Shown here: positions 7,555 through 16,560 of the stretch, one piece after another | How the letters are laid out: each line of letters starts with the position of its first letter | Numbering within the stretch: the stretch's first letter is position 1 | From: a virus | Direction: 5' to 3' (one strand) | DNA length: 64,000 nucleotides | Virus record (IMG/VR): IMGVR_UViG_3300036795_000250 | Coordinates: 1-64,000 of that record | Program-made: the position numbers and the translations under genes | Notes under the pieces: generated by a model | What the model saw: the letters and a program-made list of their open reading frames with translations, nothing else | What the model was told of the DNA's origin: nothing | Database searches by the model: none

Positions 7555-7617
7555 ACCACGGCCGAGCAATCATGCCGCCGATAGTAGTGGCGTCGCTGAT
7601 TGCACTGGAGGCTGGAA

Positions 7618-8769
7618 ATGGATCCCGAGGTCATCATTGTCCCAAGCCGGGAACCCGACTTCGTGTTCCTGTCGCGAACGAAACAGGGACGGCTATTCCG
7701 TAAGCACATTCTGACCAAGGGCGAGCTGATTCACCCCACCACTGGCGCGAAGCTCACGATCGATGACGCCTTCGTTGCCACGATGAAGGCCAATTTCGAT
7801 GCTGGCGTCTGTGACCATGTCCAGGTCCCGTTGGCAGACAAAGACAACTCGCACGATGAACGACCAGACCGCAACGTCGGCGAGGTCATCGACCTGCAAG
7901 AAGAAGGCGGCAAGATCTACGCTGTCATCGACGCTCGCAAGCACGCGGACGACTTCGGCAAGACTCTCCTCGGGGCTAGCGCATTCATTCACTTGAATTA
8001 CAAGGACACTAAAACCGGGGAGCGTGTAGGTCCAACTCTCTTACACACTGCCGTCACAAACCGGCCTTACATTACTGGCCTTGAAGACTTCCGCGAGATC
8101 GTCGCAGCCAGCGCCGATAGTGTGGGTGAAGCTGAAGCGGTCCTGTTCACCGAAGTTCCGACGGCGCCAGCTTCAGTTCCTGATACGGGACAACCCGAAC
8201 CGGTGAGCGACCCTACGAGGACGGCGCAGAACATGCTTACGAAGGACGAGCTGCTTGCAGCGTTGAAAGATCAGCACGGCGTGGACGTCGTCGCGCTTCA
8301 GGCTCAGGCCGACGCGGGCAAGACGGCCTCCGACGTCGCCACCGAACTGACCGCCTCGCTGTCGGCGAAGCTGACCGAGGCCGGCGTAATCAAGCTGGCT
8401 GGCGGTAACGAGGACACCATCACCACCGAGGACGTCATCGGCGCGGTCACCGAGCTCGCCTCGACCAACCTCGCCCTGACCGGCCGGCTGGACACGCTGG
8501 AGAAGCGTGACGCGGAGTCTGTTGTGGACGGCTTCGTTCGCGAAGGCCGGATCCTGCCGGTACAGCGGGACACCTACGTGGAACTGCGTCTGAGCAACCC
8601 CAGCATGTTCGAACGCATGGTCCCTGCGGAGGCCATCGTCAAGATGGACACCGAGGCCGGTGTCACGCCGCCCGAAGACGAGAAGCACAAGAAGAACATC
8701 GACGAGGAGATCGCTCGTCTCACCGCTCCCAGCGGTTCCAATGCCCACATGTTCAAGGTCCAGAGCTGA
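7618..8769 (+). CDS. Capsid maturation protease with scaffold-like tail
   Basis: A 383-residue protein resembling the Mu gpI-type prohead protease (PF10123). Residues 25-165 hold the protease-like part: HVQVPLADKDNSHDERPDRN, a VGEVIDL strand, and LLGASAFIHLNY with the probable catalytic Ser. Residues 200-383 are Ala/Glu-rich and helical, as in scaffolds fused to or encoded inside this protease. ATG 7618 follows GGAGG at seven bases. It heads the rightward virion module, immediately before the decoration protein. Confidence 0.85.
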   Translation: MDPEVIIVPSREPDFVFLSRTKQGRLFRKHILTKGELIHPTTGAKLTIDDAFVATMKANFDAGVCDHVQVPLADKDNSHDERPDRNVGEVIDLQEEGGKIYAVIDARKHADDFGKTLLGASAFIHLNYKDTKTGERVGPTLLHTAVTNRPYITGLEDFREIVAASADSVGEAEAVLFTEVPTAPASVPDTGQPEPVSDPTRTAQNMLTKDELLAALKDQHGVDVVALQAQADAGKTASDVATELTASLSAKLTEAGVIKLAGGNEDTITTEDVIGAVTELASTNLALTGRLDTLEKRDAESVVDGFVREGRILPVQRDTYVELRLSNPSMFERMVPAEAIVKMDTEAGVTPPEDEKHKKNIDEEIARLTAPSGSNAHMFKVQS

Positions 8770-8795
8770 TTCGGGACACAAGGAAGGGCTGAACG

Positions 8796-9233
8796 ATGAC
8801 TAATCCTACTCCTTCGTTCCCGAAGATCCCGGTTCCGACCAACTCGGGAGTAATCAAGCAGTTCGGTACTGGCGGAGGCCCTGTTGCCGCACCGCTGGAC
8901 AACGAGCTTCAGTACAGCGCGCACGCCTTTACGCAGAAAGGCGTTACCGTGGCCGGTGGCCAGGGCATTCTGCCGATGGGGTGTGTGCTGGGTCAGAAGA
9001 CGGCCGACAAGAAGTTCTACGTCTACGTCACCGGCCACTCTGACGGCACCCAGACCGCACGCGGCATCCTCCGCAACGCTATCGACACCGGAGCCGCCGG
9101 CTCGCCTGACCAGCAAGCGAACATCGTGATTCGCGGGATCCTCAAGCTCGCTCTCGTATCGGGCGCGGATTCTGGTGCGATCACTACGCTTGCCGCTCGT
9201 ACCGACTCGGTGCTGGGCACCTTCACCTTCTGA
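8796..9233 (+). CDS. Head decoration protein (lambda gpD-like)
   Basis: A 145-residue protein matching the gpD-like family (PF02924) by size, position and the pattern VLGQKTADKKFYVY, then DGTQTARGILRNAIDT and late IVIRGILKLAL. Trimers of this family sit on the outside of the capsid and stabilise it. It lies between the protease and the capsid gene, as in lambda-like heads, but here a terminator and two extra genes separate it from the capsid gene. Confidence 0.85.
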   Translation: MTNPTPSFPKIPVPTNSGVIKQFGTGGGPVAAPLDNELQYSAHAFTQKGVTVAGGQGILPMGCVLGQKTADKKFYVYVTGHSDGTQTARGILRNAIDTGAAGSPDQQANIVIRGILKLALVSGADSGAITTLAARTDSVLGTFTF

Positions 9234-9244
9234 GTAACAGGCTT

Positions 9245-9277
9245 CGCCCGGTCACTAAGGACTCTAGTGACCGGGCG
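9245..9277 (+). terminator. Strong hairpin terminator after the decoration gene
   Basis: A perfect 13-bp stem (9245-9257 with 9265-9277), seven-base loop, followed by TTGTTGTCTCTT. It lies 12 bases after the decoration-protein stop and should limit read-through into the exoribonuclease and capsid genes. Confidence 0.8.
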
Positions 9278-9457
9278 TTGTTGTCTCTTGGGCATTAATA
9301 TCGCTCAGTCGCGTGTCTATTCATTGTTCGTTTCCGTGAACCGTTTCTGGTTATGTCCGCGAGGGTTCTGCTACATTGACCACTCCCGCCGCCCCTCAGC
9401 CGCTGCCTTCCTTGGTGCTACCCCGCTGCGCGGCACGTGTCACTCACGGAGCTAACC

Positions 9458-10027
9458 ATGAGGTTCTTTTACGACCTTGAGTTTTGTGAAGACGGTTGGT
9501 CTATCGAGCCAATCTCTATCGGCATTGTCAGTGAAGCCGGTGATGAGTATTACGCGGTCTTCGATGACGTCCCGATCATCCAGGTCTACGCTAATGACTG
9601 GCTCGTCGAGCACGTCATGCCCTACATCCCGACCACGCACGCGACTCATGCCGTCGTGTGGCCAGCGGTGAAGCTGGATCCGTTGCACCCCGACGTCAAG
9701 AAGCGCACCACCGTTCGCGCCGAGATCGAGGAATTCCTGTTGAACCCGGTGGGTGGCCGGGGCGAAGAGGACATCGAACTGTGGGCGGACTGTGGCGCCT
9801 ACGACCATGTCGCTCTCATGCAACTGTGGGGAACCATGGTCGACAAACCTGCAAAGCTCCCTTATTTTACGCATGATCTCATGCAGGAATGGCATCGGCT
9901 AGGCAAGCCGGAGTTGCCACAGCAAGCCGAGAACGAACATCACGCGCTATACGATGCGCGCCATGACCGAGACGTCTGGCATTTCCTCGATGAGTACGCC
10001 CATCTGAGTTATAGCAATCAGCCCTGA
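9458..10027 (+). CDS. 3'-5' exoribonuclease, Rv2179c-like
   Basis: A 189-residue protein that closely resembles the mycobacterial Rv2179c family (PF16473; DEDD-type 3' exoribonucleases). Seen: FYDLEF with Asp6 and Glu8, ELWADCGAYDHVALMQLWG in the middle, and a late HHALYDARHDRD supplying the last His/Asp. ATG 9458 follows GGAGCTAACC. It stands between the decoration and capsid genes, after a strong terminator and with about 180 bp of its own upstream sequence, so it is a cargo (moron-like) gene. Possible roles are RNA turnover or toxin-like growth control; not shown. Confidence 0.85.
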   Translation: MRFFYDLEFCEDGWSIEPISIGIVSEAGDEYYAVFDDVPIIQVYANDWLVEHVMPYIPTTHATHAVVWPAVKLDPLHPDVKKRTTVRAEIEEFLLNPVGGRGEEDIELWADCGAYDHVALMQLWGTMVDKPAKLPYFTHDLMQEWHRLGKPELPQQAENEHHALYDARHDRDVWHFLDEYAHLSYSNQP

Positions 10028-10045
10028 CTTGCGAGGAGTCTTGTT

Positions 10046-10261
10046 GTGCCCGTTGACACATCTCCCGAGCGACGAGCAGCACGCCAGGTGGCCATGTATG
10101 CGCAGGACGCCGAGGAGTGTCGAGCATTCCTCGAAGCTCTGGGCTTGTTGGAATATTTGACGGACAGCGATGGCCTCTCCAGCCAATCACCTTCGATGCT
10201 GACGACGCCTGTTCACATACCATTCTATAAAATAGTCGGGCCAAACACGAAGCATGCGTAA
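10046..10261 (+). CDS. Small helical hypothetical protein
   Basis: A 71-residue protein from GTG 10046, 18 bases after the exoribonuclease. It is Ala/Glu-rich and helical in residues 8-42 (RRAARQVAMYAQDAEECRAF), resembling short helical actinomycete proteins of unknown role. It probably shares the exoribonuclease transcript. Confidence 0.5.
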   Translation: MPVDTSPERRAARQVAMYAQDAEECRAFLEALGLLEYLTDSDGLSSQSPSMLTTPVHIPFYKIVGPNTKHA

Positions 10262-10465
10262 GCAGCCCTTGCACTATAAAAGCCTATCTGAGCCCCTTCG
10301 GGTTCGGCTCACTGAGGTCGATACATGTAACTGAGTGGAATTCTTAGACATTCCGCAAGGCCAACCAAGTGATCCCTGTGGCGGATGGTGCAGGCCGGGC
10401 TCCCTTATACGGAGTCGCTGACGAAGTGTTCACCAGCCAACCGAGCTTTCAAGGGAGCGGCGGCA
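10262..10465 (+). promoter_or_regulatory. Untranslated leader of the capsid gene with UUCG hairpin
   Basis: A 204-base gap directly upstream of the capsid gene. It contains a TGAGCC/GGCTCA stem (10289-10294 with 10306-10311) closing a loop with CUUCGG, and a second weak GGAAT/ATTCC pairing near 10337-10352. It follows an AT-rich ACTATAAAAG. It could hold the capsid promoter, an RNA-stabilising 5' hairpin or a weak terminator; the sequence alone does not decide. Confidence 0.35.
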
Positions 10466-11476
10466 ATGCCTGACATCAGCCTCCTCGAACCGATGGTCCT
10501 GCGCGGGGTCGTGGAAAAATTCACCACTCCCGAAAACCTCGTCCTGCTCAACTCGGTGCCGCGCTCCCCGTGGCCCTTCCCGAGCGTGACGTGGGACGTC
10601 ATCAAGGGTTCGCGGATGGTCGCGAAGCCCAACGTGCCCAACTCTGAAGCGCACATCGTGCCTCGGCTGGGCCGCAGCCAGCAGTCCGCCGCCTTCGTTT
10701 ACCTGCGGGAAAAGAAGGTGTTCGAGCCGACCACGCTGCACTGGCTCCGCACTCCCGGCGAGATCGCGGCCACCAACGCGGAGAAGGCTGTGCTACGGGA
10801 GGTCAACGACCTCAACCAGCGCTTCGACAACTTCGCTGAATACTGCCTGTGGCAGGCGCTGACCGGGACCATGGTCTTCGACTACCCGGACGTGCAGGCC
10901 AACGTCTCCTACCAGTTCGCCTCCAGCCACACCCCGACGCCGGCCGTGGGTTGGGACACTGCGACTCCGCAGTCCATTGTGGCTGACGTGCGGGCCTGGA
11001 AGCGCATCGTCGCTCGCGAAGGCCGGGTGCCGATCAAGCAGGCATACGCCACCGAGTTCACGCTGGCCTACATTTTCGACAGTTTCGCCCGCACCGGGGT
11101 CGCGAACACGTTCTTCGGCGGCACGTTGTTGAGTGACCGTATGAAGGACCAGTACTACTCGACCGGTATCCTGCCGGGCTTCATGGGCATTGACTGGGCT
11201 CCGGTCGAGCAGGTTTACGAGGACGACAACCAGAACCTGACTCTGTTTGTCCCGGACAACGCCTTGTTCATGGGGAACTACACGGACAACCGTCCGATCG
11301 AGATGATGGAAGGTCCGACCGCCGACGACGAAGCGCCTGACCAGTTCACCGGCAAGTTCGCTAAGTCTTGGAAGGACCACGACCCGTCGGCTCGACAGTA
11401 TCTCCTGGAGTGGAACCTGTTCCCCATCATCACCAGGCCGGAGCAGATGATCTACGTGGCCAATGTGACCTCATAA
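10466..11476 (+). CDS. Major capsid protein (lambda E-like)
   Basis: A 336-residue capsid protein of the lambda gpE type (PF03864). The start resembles the family (LEPMVLRGVVEKFTTPENLV), followed by AYATEFTLAYIFDSF and the usual late LFPIITRPEQMIYVAN. ATG 10466 is preferred to the in-frame start at 10385 because GGGAG precedes it and the extra 27 residues do not fit the family. Together with the D-like decoration protein it should build an HK97-fold icosahedral head. A strong terminator follows. Confidence 0.9.
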   Translation: MPDISLLEPMVLRGVVEKFTTPENLVLLNSVPRSPWPFPSVTWDVIKGSRMVAKPNVPNSEAHIVPRLGRSQQSAAFVYLREKKVFEPTTLHWLRTPGEIAATNAEKAVLREVNDLNQRFDNFAEYCLWQALTGTMVFDYPDVQANVSYQFASSHTPTPAVGWDTATPQSIVADVRAWKRIVAREGRVPIKQAYATEFTLAYIFDSFARTGVANTFFGGTLLSDRMKDQYYSTGILPGFMGIDWAPVEQVYEDDNQNLTLFVPDNALFMGNYTDNRPIEMMEGPTADDEAPDQFTGKFAKSWKDHDPSARQYLLEWNLFPIITRPEQMIYVANVTS

Positions 11477-11540
11477 GCACGTCCAAGGCTGTCACGACGC
11501 GGCTCTATGAACGAGAGCGCAGTCTGCTCAGCGCCACGTG

Positions 11541-11586
11541 CGAGAAGCCTCTGAATGAGTTCTCATGGACTCGCAGAGGCTTCTCG
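11541..11586 (+). terminator. Hairpin terminator after the capsid gene
   Basis: CGAGAAGCCTCTG (11541-11553) pairs perfectly with 11574-11586, loop of 20 bases. It is 65 bases after the capsid stop. It isolates the capsid gene, which needs high expression, from the connector genes. Confidence 0.75.
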
Positions 11587-11692
11587 TGTCTCTAACGGCA
11601 TGTTCGCTGTAGCGCCCTCGATGTAAGGGCTGTCGGGCTGTTCCGCCGATAGTGCCTCGTGACAGATCTCCACCAGAGAGAGGCTTGTAGCC

Positions 11693-12334
11693 ATGGGCGC
11701 TGGGCAACCGAAACGGCTGATTGATCCTACCGAAGCGTTCGAGGACGAACCGACCGCGCCTGATCTCGCTGCTGACGATGAGTCCGGCGCCGGCACGGGC
11801 GGATCCGATCCGTGGGCCTCGCTCCGCAAGCCAGGCGCTCCCGCCCGACCGGCGCCGGACTCCGACCTGACCGCAGACCAGCTCCGCATTCGAGAGCTGG
11901 AGGATCGACTGGCCAAATCGGAGGGTCAGAAGGACCCGGAGCCGCAGCTGGTCGCGGCCGATCCGGGAAGCGATCAGAACATCCTCATCCACTTCCTCGA
12001 AGACGGCTTTACCGCGCTGGGCCAGGTGTGGATGCGCGGCCAGGAACTGGAGTTCACTCCTGGCTCGCCCGCCTACAACGACACGATCGACCGCGAGGGC
12101 AAGTCGTGGCTGGACTACCGGGACCGTGAGTTCGATCAGGTCGACAAGTGGGGCAAGATCATGTTCCGCAAGGGTCCCTGGCCTGGTAAGAGCTTCAAGG
12201 ATGCCACGTTCGTCGCGCTGAAGTCCTTATCTGGTGCGGGCACGGTACCGGTGCCGACCGAAGACGAGCTGACGGCCGCTGAGCAGCGCGAGCGTTCGCG
12301 GCGGCGGGCGGCGCCCACCTTCCCGAAGGCGTGA
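11693..12334 (+). CDS. Conserved actinophage protein of unknown function
   Basis: A 213-residue protein. Residues 1-90 are acidic, Pro/Ala-rich and probably disordered with a short helix. Residues 95-165 form a conserved-looking block (ILIHFLEDGFTALGQVW, then WLDYRDREFDQVDKWGK and FRKGPWPG) that I associate with actinophage head-region genes of unknown function. Position between capsid and head-tail adaptor suggests a head-associated role. It ends seven bases before the adaptor gene. Confidence 0.65.
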   Translation: MGAGQPKRLIDPTEAFEDEPTAPDLAADDESGAGTGGSDPWASLRKPGAPARPAPDSDLTADQLRIRELEDRLAKSEGQKDPEPQLVAADPGSDQNILIHFLEDGFTALGQVWMRGQELEFTPGSPAYNDTIDREGKSWLDYRDREFDQVDKWGKIMFRKGPWPGKSFKDATFVALKSLSGAGTVPVPTEDELTAAEQRERSRRRAAPTFPKA

Positions 12335-12341
12335 GGATGCG

Positions 12342-12911
12342 ATGCCCTCCATTGGCGACTACCCGATCCCGACCGTAGCGGCCCTGGCGAACTACTCGGG
12401 CCGAGCAGCGAACTCCTACACTGCATGGGCTGATGAGGCGCTCGCGCAGTCGACGCTGTTGTTCGTTCTGACGGTCGAGCTGGCGGTGCCACCTGACCCG
12501 GTAGCAGATCCAGCCAAGAGCCAGTTGGCTCTCAACGCAATCCTTCAGATGGCTGATGACGTCTATCTGAGGCAGCCGTATGTGCCCTTGCTGGCCAAGC
12601 CGATCCAGTCGGAGACTATCGGTTCATACACGTACAACAAGGGCTTAGGCGCCTTTCGCGAGACGCCGTCATTCCTGAAGGCTCAGATCGGTCACTACAC
12701 GGGTCTGCTGTGGTGGGACCTCGCTGTCCGCGAGTTTGGCGAGACCTTGTATGTCTTGTCCGGCGCAATCTCCGTCTTTGATCGCAGTGCGGATGTAGAG
12801 CTGGATGAGACAGGGCGGCTCGTGTTCTTGGGGCCGGCCGACAAAGACGCGATGCCTTACCCATTTGACGTCAATGCGCCGGAATGGCCTGGGCCCTCGG
12901 TGACAGGGTGA
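12342..12911 (+). CDS. Head-tail adaptor-like protein
   Basis: A 189-residue protein, helical through residues 10-85 with an acidic middle, in the place where siphoviruses encode the adaptor that docks under the portal (HK97 gp6 role). ATG 12342 follows GAGG. The call rests mainly on position and general composition. Its TGA overlaps a GTG that opens a 30-codon frame (12908-13000) which I do not count as a gene. Confidence 0.5.
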   Translation: MPSIGDYPIPTVAALANYSGRAANSYTAWADEALAQSTLLFVLTVELAVPPDPVADPAKSQLALNAILQMADDVYLRQPYVPLLAKPIQSETIGSYTYNKGLGAFRETPSFLKAQIGHYTGLLWWDLAVREFGETLYVLSGAISVFDRSADVELDETGRLVFLGPADKDAMPYPFDVNAPEWPGPSVTG

Positions 12912-13053
12912 GCTTGTGTCTAGCAGCCGTGCACATCTACGACCTGTATATGAACACGTCTAGTGGGAAGGTTGCGACCACCTCGGTCTCTCGATCTTGA
13001 GGCCGATAGTAGTGGGTGAGTCAGGCACTGTTGCTCAAGGGTGGAGCGTGTTC

Positions 13054-13650
13054 ATGGAGACTATGCTCGGGTTTGTGGAGCCTCGCGAGGACCTCCATTG
13101 GTCTTCGACTTCCTTAGTGGAGAAGTTTTCTCCCACTCAGGTGGCCTACGCGACAGCCAAGCTGGGCCACAACCCCTCTCGCGATGAGCTTGTGATGCTG
13201 TGTGGCGCGCCAGAAGAGGGTGTGCATGAGGACCTGACGAGCAACCTGCTCACCACGGCCGGTTTGACCAGGCTTACTAACCTGTTGACTGGCGGCGGGG
13301 CTCAGGCTGCCAGTGCGACGGCGGCTCGATTGGGCGTTGGTAACTCGGCAACGACAGCGCTGGTCGCTGACACCGACTTGAACGCGGCCAGTGGTGCTGG
13401 CAACCGTCAGTTCTACGTCATGGACGCGACGTATCCCACTGTAGCTGCTGGTGTGTTGACAGTAAGGTCGACGTTCGCCACCGGGGACGCCAACTTTGTC
13501 TGGAACGAGTGGGGCATTGACATCGGTACTCCGACGGTAGCCAATGGCACGACTGTGAATGCGTGCTTACTGAACCACAAGATCGCATCGTTGGGCACGA
13601 AGGCCAGTGGCAGCGCGTGGGCTCTGACGGCAACTATCACCCTGAGCTGA
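13054..13650 (+). CDS. Tail fibre-like protein
   Basis: A 198-residue protein; ATG 13054 is preferred because GGTGGAG precedes it. Residues 1-60 are unusual for a fibre; residues 70-198 match a beta-rich fibre module (TAGLTRLTNLLTGGG, ARLGVGNSATTALVADTDL, then FATGDANFVWNEWGIDIG and a final ALTATITLS). First of five fibre-like genes that lie between the head-tail adaptor and the gp10-like gene. Confidence 0.65.
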   Translation: METMLGFVEPREDLHWSSTSLVEKFSPTQVAYATAKLGHNPSRDELVMLCGAPEEGVHEDLTSNLLTTAGLTRLTNLLTGGGAQAASATAARLGVGNSATTALVADTDLNAASGAGNRQFYVMDATYPTVAAGVLTVRSTFATGDANFVWNEWGIDIGTPTVANGTTVNACLLNHKIASLGTKASGSAWALTATITLS

Positions 13651-13678
13651 TCGGGTATCCTGAAATAGAGGTGTGAGG

Positions 13679-15148
13679 GTGAGTTACACACCTAACCCAA
13701 CGTGGGAAGACGGCTCCGCTGGCGGCACGCCATTTGAAGCCGCCCCATTCAACCATATCGAAGCGGGCATCCTCGATGCCTCAAACCGACTCGACTCACT
13801 ATATATCTCAAACTTCAGCGTCGCCGCGCAGTACCTGAAGATCGGCCCCACGCTATATTCATTTTCCGCAGTGGGGGGCGGCAGCAGTTATGCCGTGATC
13901 GACAAGACCTCCACTCCCAACGATGCTAGTGTCTACTTCCGCACTACCGGCATCGGACGTGGCGAGGTCGGGCTCGCTGCTGACGATGACATGCACTTCA
14001 AGGTTGTCACCGGATCGGTAGCTGGTTCGGAAACGTTCGTTGACGGCCTGATTATCAAGAATGCTGCACCGAACACTGGCAAGGTCTGGGCCCCAGTCGG
14101 TTTCGGTGTAGGTACGGTTCCTGCCGTCCCCCTCCATATCGCTGGCAGCAGCACCAGTGGCCGCGTCGCTGCCAAGGTAGAGAACACCAACGTCACCGCG
14201 AGCACCAGTGCCGGCTCCCAACTGGAGTTCAAAGGAAATAGCGCTCCGGTCGACTGGGTACTGGGCACCGACTACGGAGCGAACGGCGGGAACAACTACT
14301 TCCTCCAGGACGGCAACGGCGGCCTGCGCCTCTTTGTCGACGGCAATGGTCGCATCGTCATTGGCGACTACACGGCTGGAGCCGCAACCAATAACTCTCT
14401 GGATGTCGTCGGCTCTATCCGCACCCGAGGTACGAACTACAGCCTCAACCCGCTGAACTTCTGTGGGCACCTGACGGCGCCAGGTGCTCCCACCACCGGC
14501 ACCTACGCTGTTCACGATGTGGTCATGGACAGCATTGGCATCTGGTATATCTGCACGGGGGCCGGGACCCCGGGAACATGGGCTCGGTCCGCAGGCGATC
14601 CCAACGCTACCAAGGCCGCTTCTATGGGCCTCGTGGGCATGACCGAAGACCTGGCCCTGGTGCCCTCCCAGAGCCCGGTGACTGCCGGGCGCCTGTTCGT
14701 TTATCCGTTCGTGGCCGGCTTATCTGCGACTGTGTATTACGCCATTGCTGCCTATGCTAGCGCCACGTCGGGCAATGTGAACACTGGCTCCTTCATTGGT
14801 ATCTACAACGCCGCGGGGACGACGCTGTTGGGAGCAACCGCCGATCTCGCGTCTCAGCTTACTACCGTCGGTGGCGCCCGTGTCATTGGCACGATGGGAA
14901 CGCCATTCGCACTAACGGCCGGGGTCGCGTATCAAGCAGCATTGCTCAACAACTACACCACAACTGGACCTCAATGGATGTGCACCCGGAACTTTGGCAC
15001 GAACTGGGGTAGCGGCACCGGCATCATTCCCCGTGTTCAGGTCAGCTCCGGAACCATGACGACCATGCCCGCCAGCCTGGCGTCGCTTGGATTAGCAGCA
15101 TCTGGGACCAACCAGCTTGTTGCTATCGGCTTTGGTAAAGGGCCGTAA
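13679..15148 (+). CDS. Tail fibre / receptor-binding protein
   Basis: A 489-residue Gly/Ala/Thr-rich protein. GTG 13679 follows AGAGG at seven bases. Residues 1-39 form an anchor segment sharing 34 of 39 positions with the next protein (TPNPTW, then PFNHIEAGILDASNRLD). Residues 60-290 resemble the beta-prism repeats of fibre shafts, and residues 340-489 form a beta-rich end domain, possibly the receptor-binding head. No enzymatic motif seen. Confidence 0.75.
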   Translation: MSYTPNPTWEDGSAGGTPFEAAPFNHIEAGILDASNRLDSLYISNFSVAAQYLKIGPTLYSFSAVGGGSSYAVIDKTSTPNDASVYFRTTGIGRGEVGLAADDDMHFKVVTGSVAGSETFVDGLIIKNAAPNTGKVWAPVGFGVGTVPAVPLHIAGSSTSGRVAAKVENTNVTASTSAGSQLEFKGNSAPVDWVLGTDYGANGGNNYFLQDGNGGLRLFVDGNGRIVIGDYTAGAATNNSLDVVGSIRTRGTNYSLNPLNFCGHLTAPGAPTTGTYAVHDVVMDSIGIWYICTGAGTPGTWARSAGDPNATKAASMGLVGMTEDLALVPSQSPVTAGRLFVYPFVAGLSATVYYAIAAYASATSGNVNTGSFIGIYNAAGTTLLGATADLASQLTTVGGARVIGTMGTPFALTAGVAYQAALLNNYTTTGPQWMCTRNFGTNWGSGTGIIPRVQVSSGTMTTMPASLASLGLAASGTNQLVAIGFGKGP

Positions 15149-15169
15149 CCAGAGTCTAGGGGCGCAGCA

Positions 15170-16543
15170 ATGAGTTACACACCGAATCCAACCTGGGCCG
15201 ACGGGCCCGGGGGCGGCACACCTGCCGAAGCCGTTCCGTTCAACCACATCGAGGCCGGTATCCTGGACGCCTCGAACCGTCTGGACGCTCAAGTCGTACC
15301 GGCACAACTCAACCGGGGTCGAGCCACCGTTGTTGCCACCTACGCCAGCGGCCACGGGTGGACGGCGGCGGGCGGCTGGAGCACTTCGAACGTCAACGAC
15401 ACCTCAGATGGTCGACTGTCCGGGCAGATGCTTACTGGCACGACCCCGGGCAACACAGGTACCTTTCCCACCTTCACGAAGCTCAGTGCTCCAGCTATTA
15501 ACCTGACCGGTCAGTGTTTGCGCGTGTGGGTTAAGGTCGATGCTCCTACCAACGTCGCCGCAATTACCCTTCGCGCAGCTGCCTCGGGAGGCATTGCCGC
15601 CAGCAACTACGTGAGCTGGACGGCGCTGGCGAGCTCGGGCGGCGTCTACCGCACCAACGGCATCATGATCCCGCCCAACACATGGACCGAGCTGTCGTTC
15701 TCCCTAGGTTCGGCCTTCAGCGCGGGCACACCGAATATCACCGCGATCACCGACTATCGGTGGATTGCTCAGGACAACGGGACCGCCTTCACCGTCAACT
15801 TCGGTGGCATCACAGCCTATCCAGCACTGTCTGCTCGCTATCCTAACGGTGTCGCGTGCTTCGGATTCGATGATTGCTACGCAGGCCAGTTCAGTCAGGC
15901 CATGAACCTCTTCAGTAGCTTCGGATACACAGCGACGCTGTTTCCCATCATCGACCAAATCGGCGCGGGAGGTTCCTACACTCTAACGCAGCTAGGTCAG
16001 ATGGCTAACATTGGTTGGGAAATAGCGCCGCACGCATATACCTTAGCTAACCACTCTGGCTGGAACTCTCTTAGCTTGACGCAGGCGTCGGCGGATGTGC
16101 TGGCCTCAAAACAGTGGATCGCTACTCACGGCTTTGGACTCAGTGGTGTATTTGCCTACCCACTCGGCGGGTTCAACGGCGGCTTCTCTGGTGCAGTGGC
16201 ACCACTCTGTCAGGTAGCCAGGACGATTGACTCGACCATGTTGACCGAATCCCTGCCCGTCGGGAATCCGCTCCAGTTGCGCAGCCCTGCGGGAATCGGT
16301 GGGTCGGGCGGCATTGGCGTGACCACCTACACGACTGCCACGACTGGTGTTATTGCCCTGGCCAAAGCTGCCGGGGCCCTAGTCCCCATGACGTTCCACG
16401 ATATATCCAGTGGCACGTCCGGTAACATCAACCAGTGCTCGATTGCCGACCTGACGACACTGGTTACTGCGATCAACACTGCCGGAATGGCCGTTGCGAC
16501 CTACGGTGAGGTGCTTCGCTACGCCATGCTGGGCATCTTCTAA
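15170..16543 (+). CDS. Tail fibre with polysaccharide-deacetylase-like domain
   Basis: A 457-residue protein with three parts: the shared 39-residue anchor; a beta-sandwich of about residues 55-215 resembling carbohydrate-binding domains (LRVWVKVDAP, IPPNTWTELSFSLG); and a NodB-type (CE4, PF01522) domain from about 225 to the end. The first CE4 motif is present as FDDC (Asp234, Asp235). The second is His288-Ala-Tyr-Thr-Leu292, where the family usually has a second His, so catalysis may be reduced or altered. CE4 enzymes remove acetyl groups from wall glycans, which suits host-surface attack. It follows the first fibre gene by 21 bases. Confidence 0.75.
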   Translation: MSYTPNPTWADGPGGGTPAEAVPFNHIEAGILDASNRLDAQVVPAQLNRGRATVVATYASGHGWTAAGGWSTSNVNDTSDGRLSGQMLTGTTPGNTGTFPTFTKLSAPAINLTGQCLRVWVKVDAPTNVAAITLRAAASGGIAASNYVSWTALASSGGVYRTNGIMIPPNTWTELSFSLGSAFSAGTPNITAITDYRWIAQDNGTAFTVNFGGITAYPALSARYPNGVACFGFDDCYAGQFSQAMNLFSSFGYTATLFPIIDQIGAGGSYTLTQLGQMANIGWEIAPHAYTLANHSGWNSLSLTQASADVLASKQWIATHGFGLSGVFAYPLGGFNGGFSGAVAPLCQVARTIDSTMLTESLPVGNPLQLRSPAGIGGSGGIGVTTYTTATTGVIALAKAAGALVPMTFHDISSGTSGNINQCSIADLTTLVTAINTAGMAVATYGEVLRYAMLGIF

Positions 16544-16560
16544 TGGGAAGTGAGTAGGTT

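Noticed and set aside
12908-13000. A 30-codon frame overlapping the adaptor stop (GTGA)
   Set aside because: No convincing ribosome site, no recognisable composition and very short; overlap alone is weak evidence.
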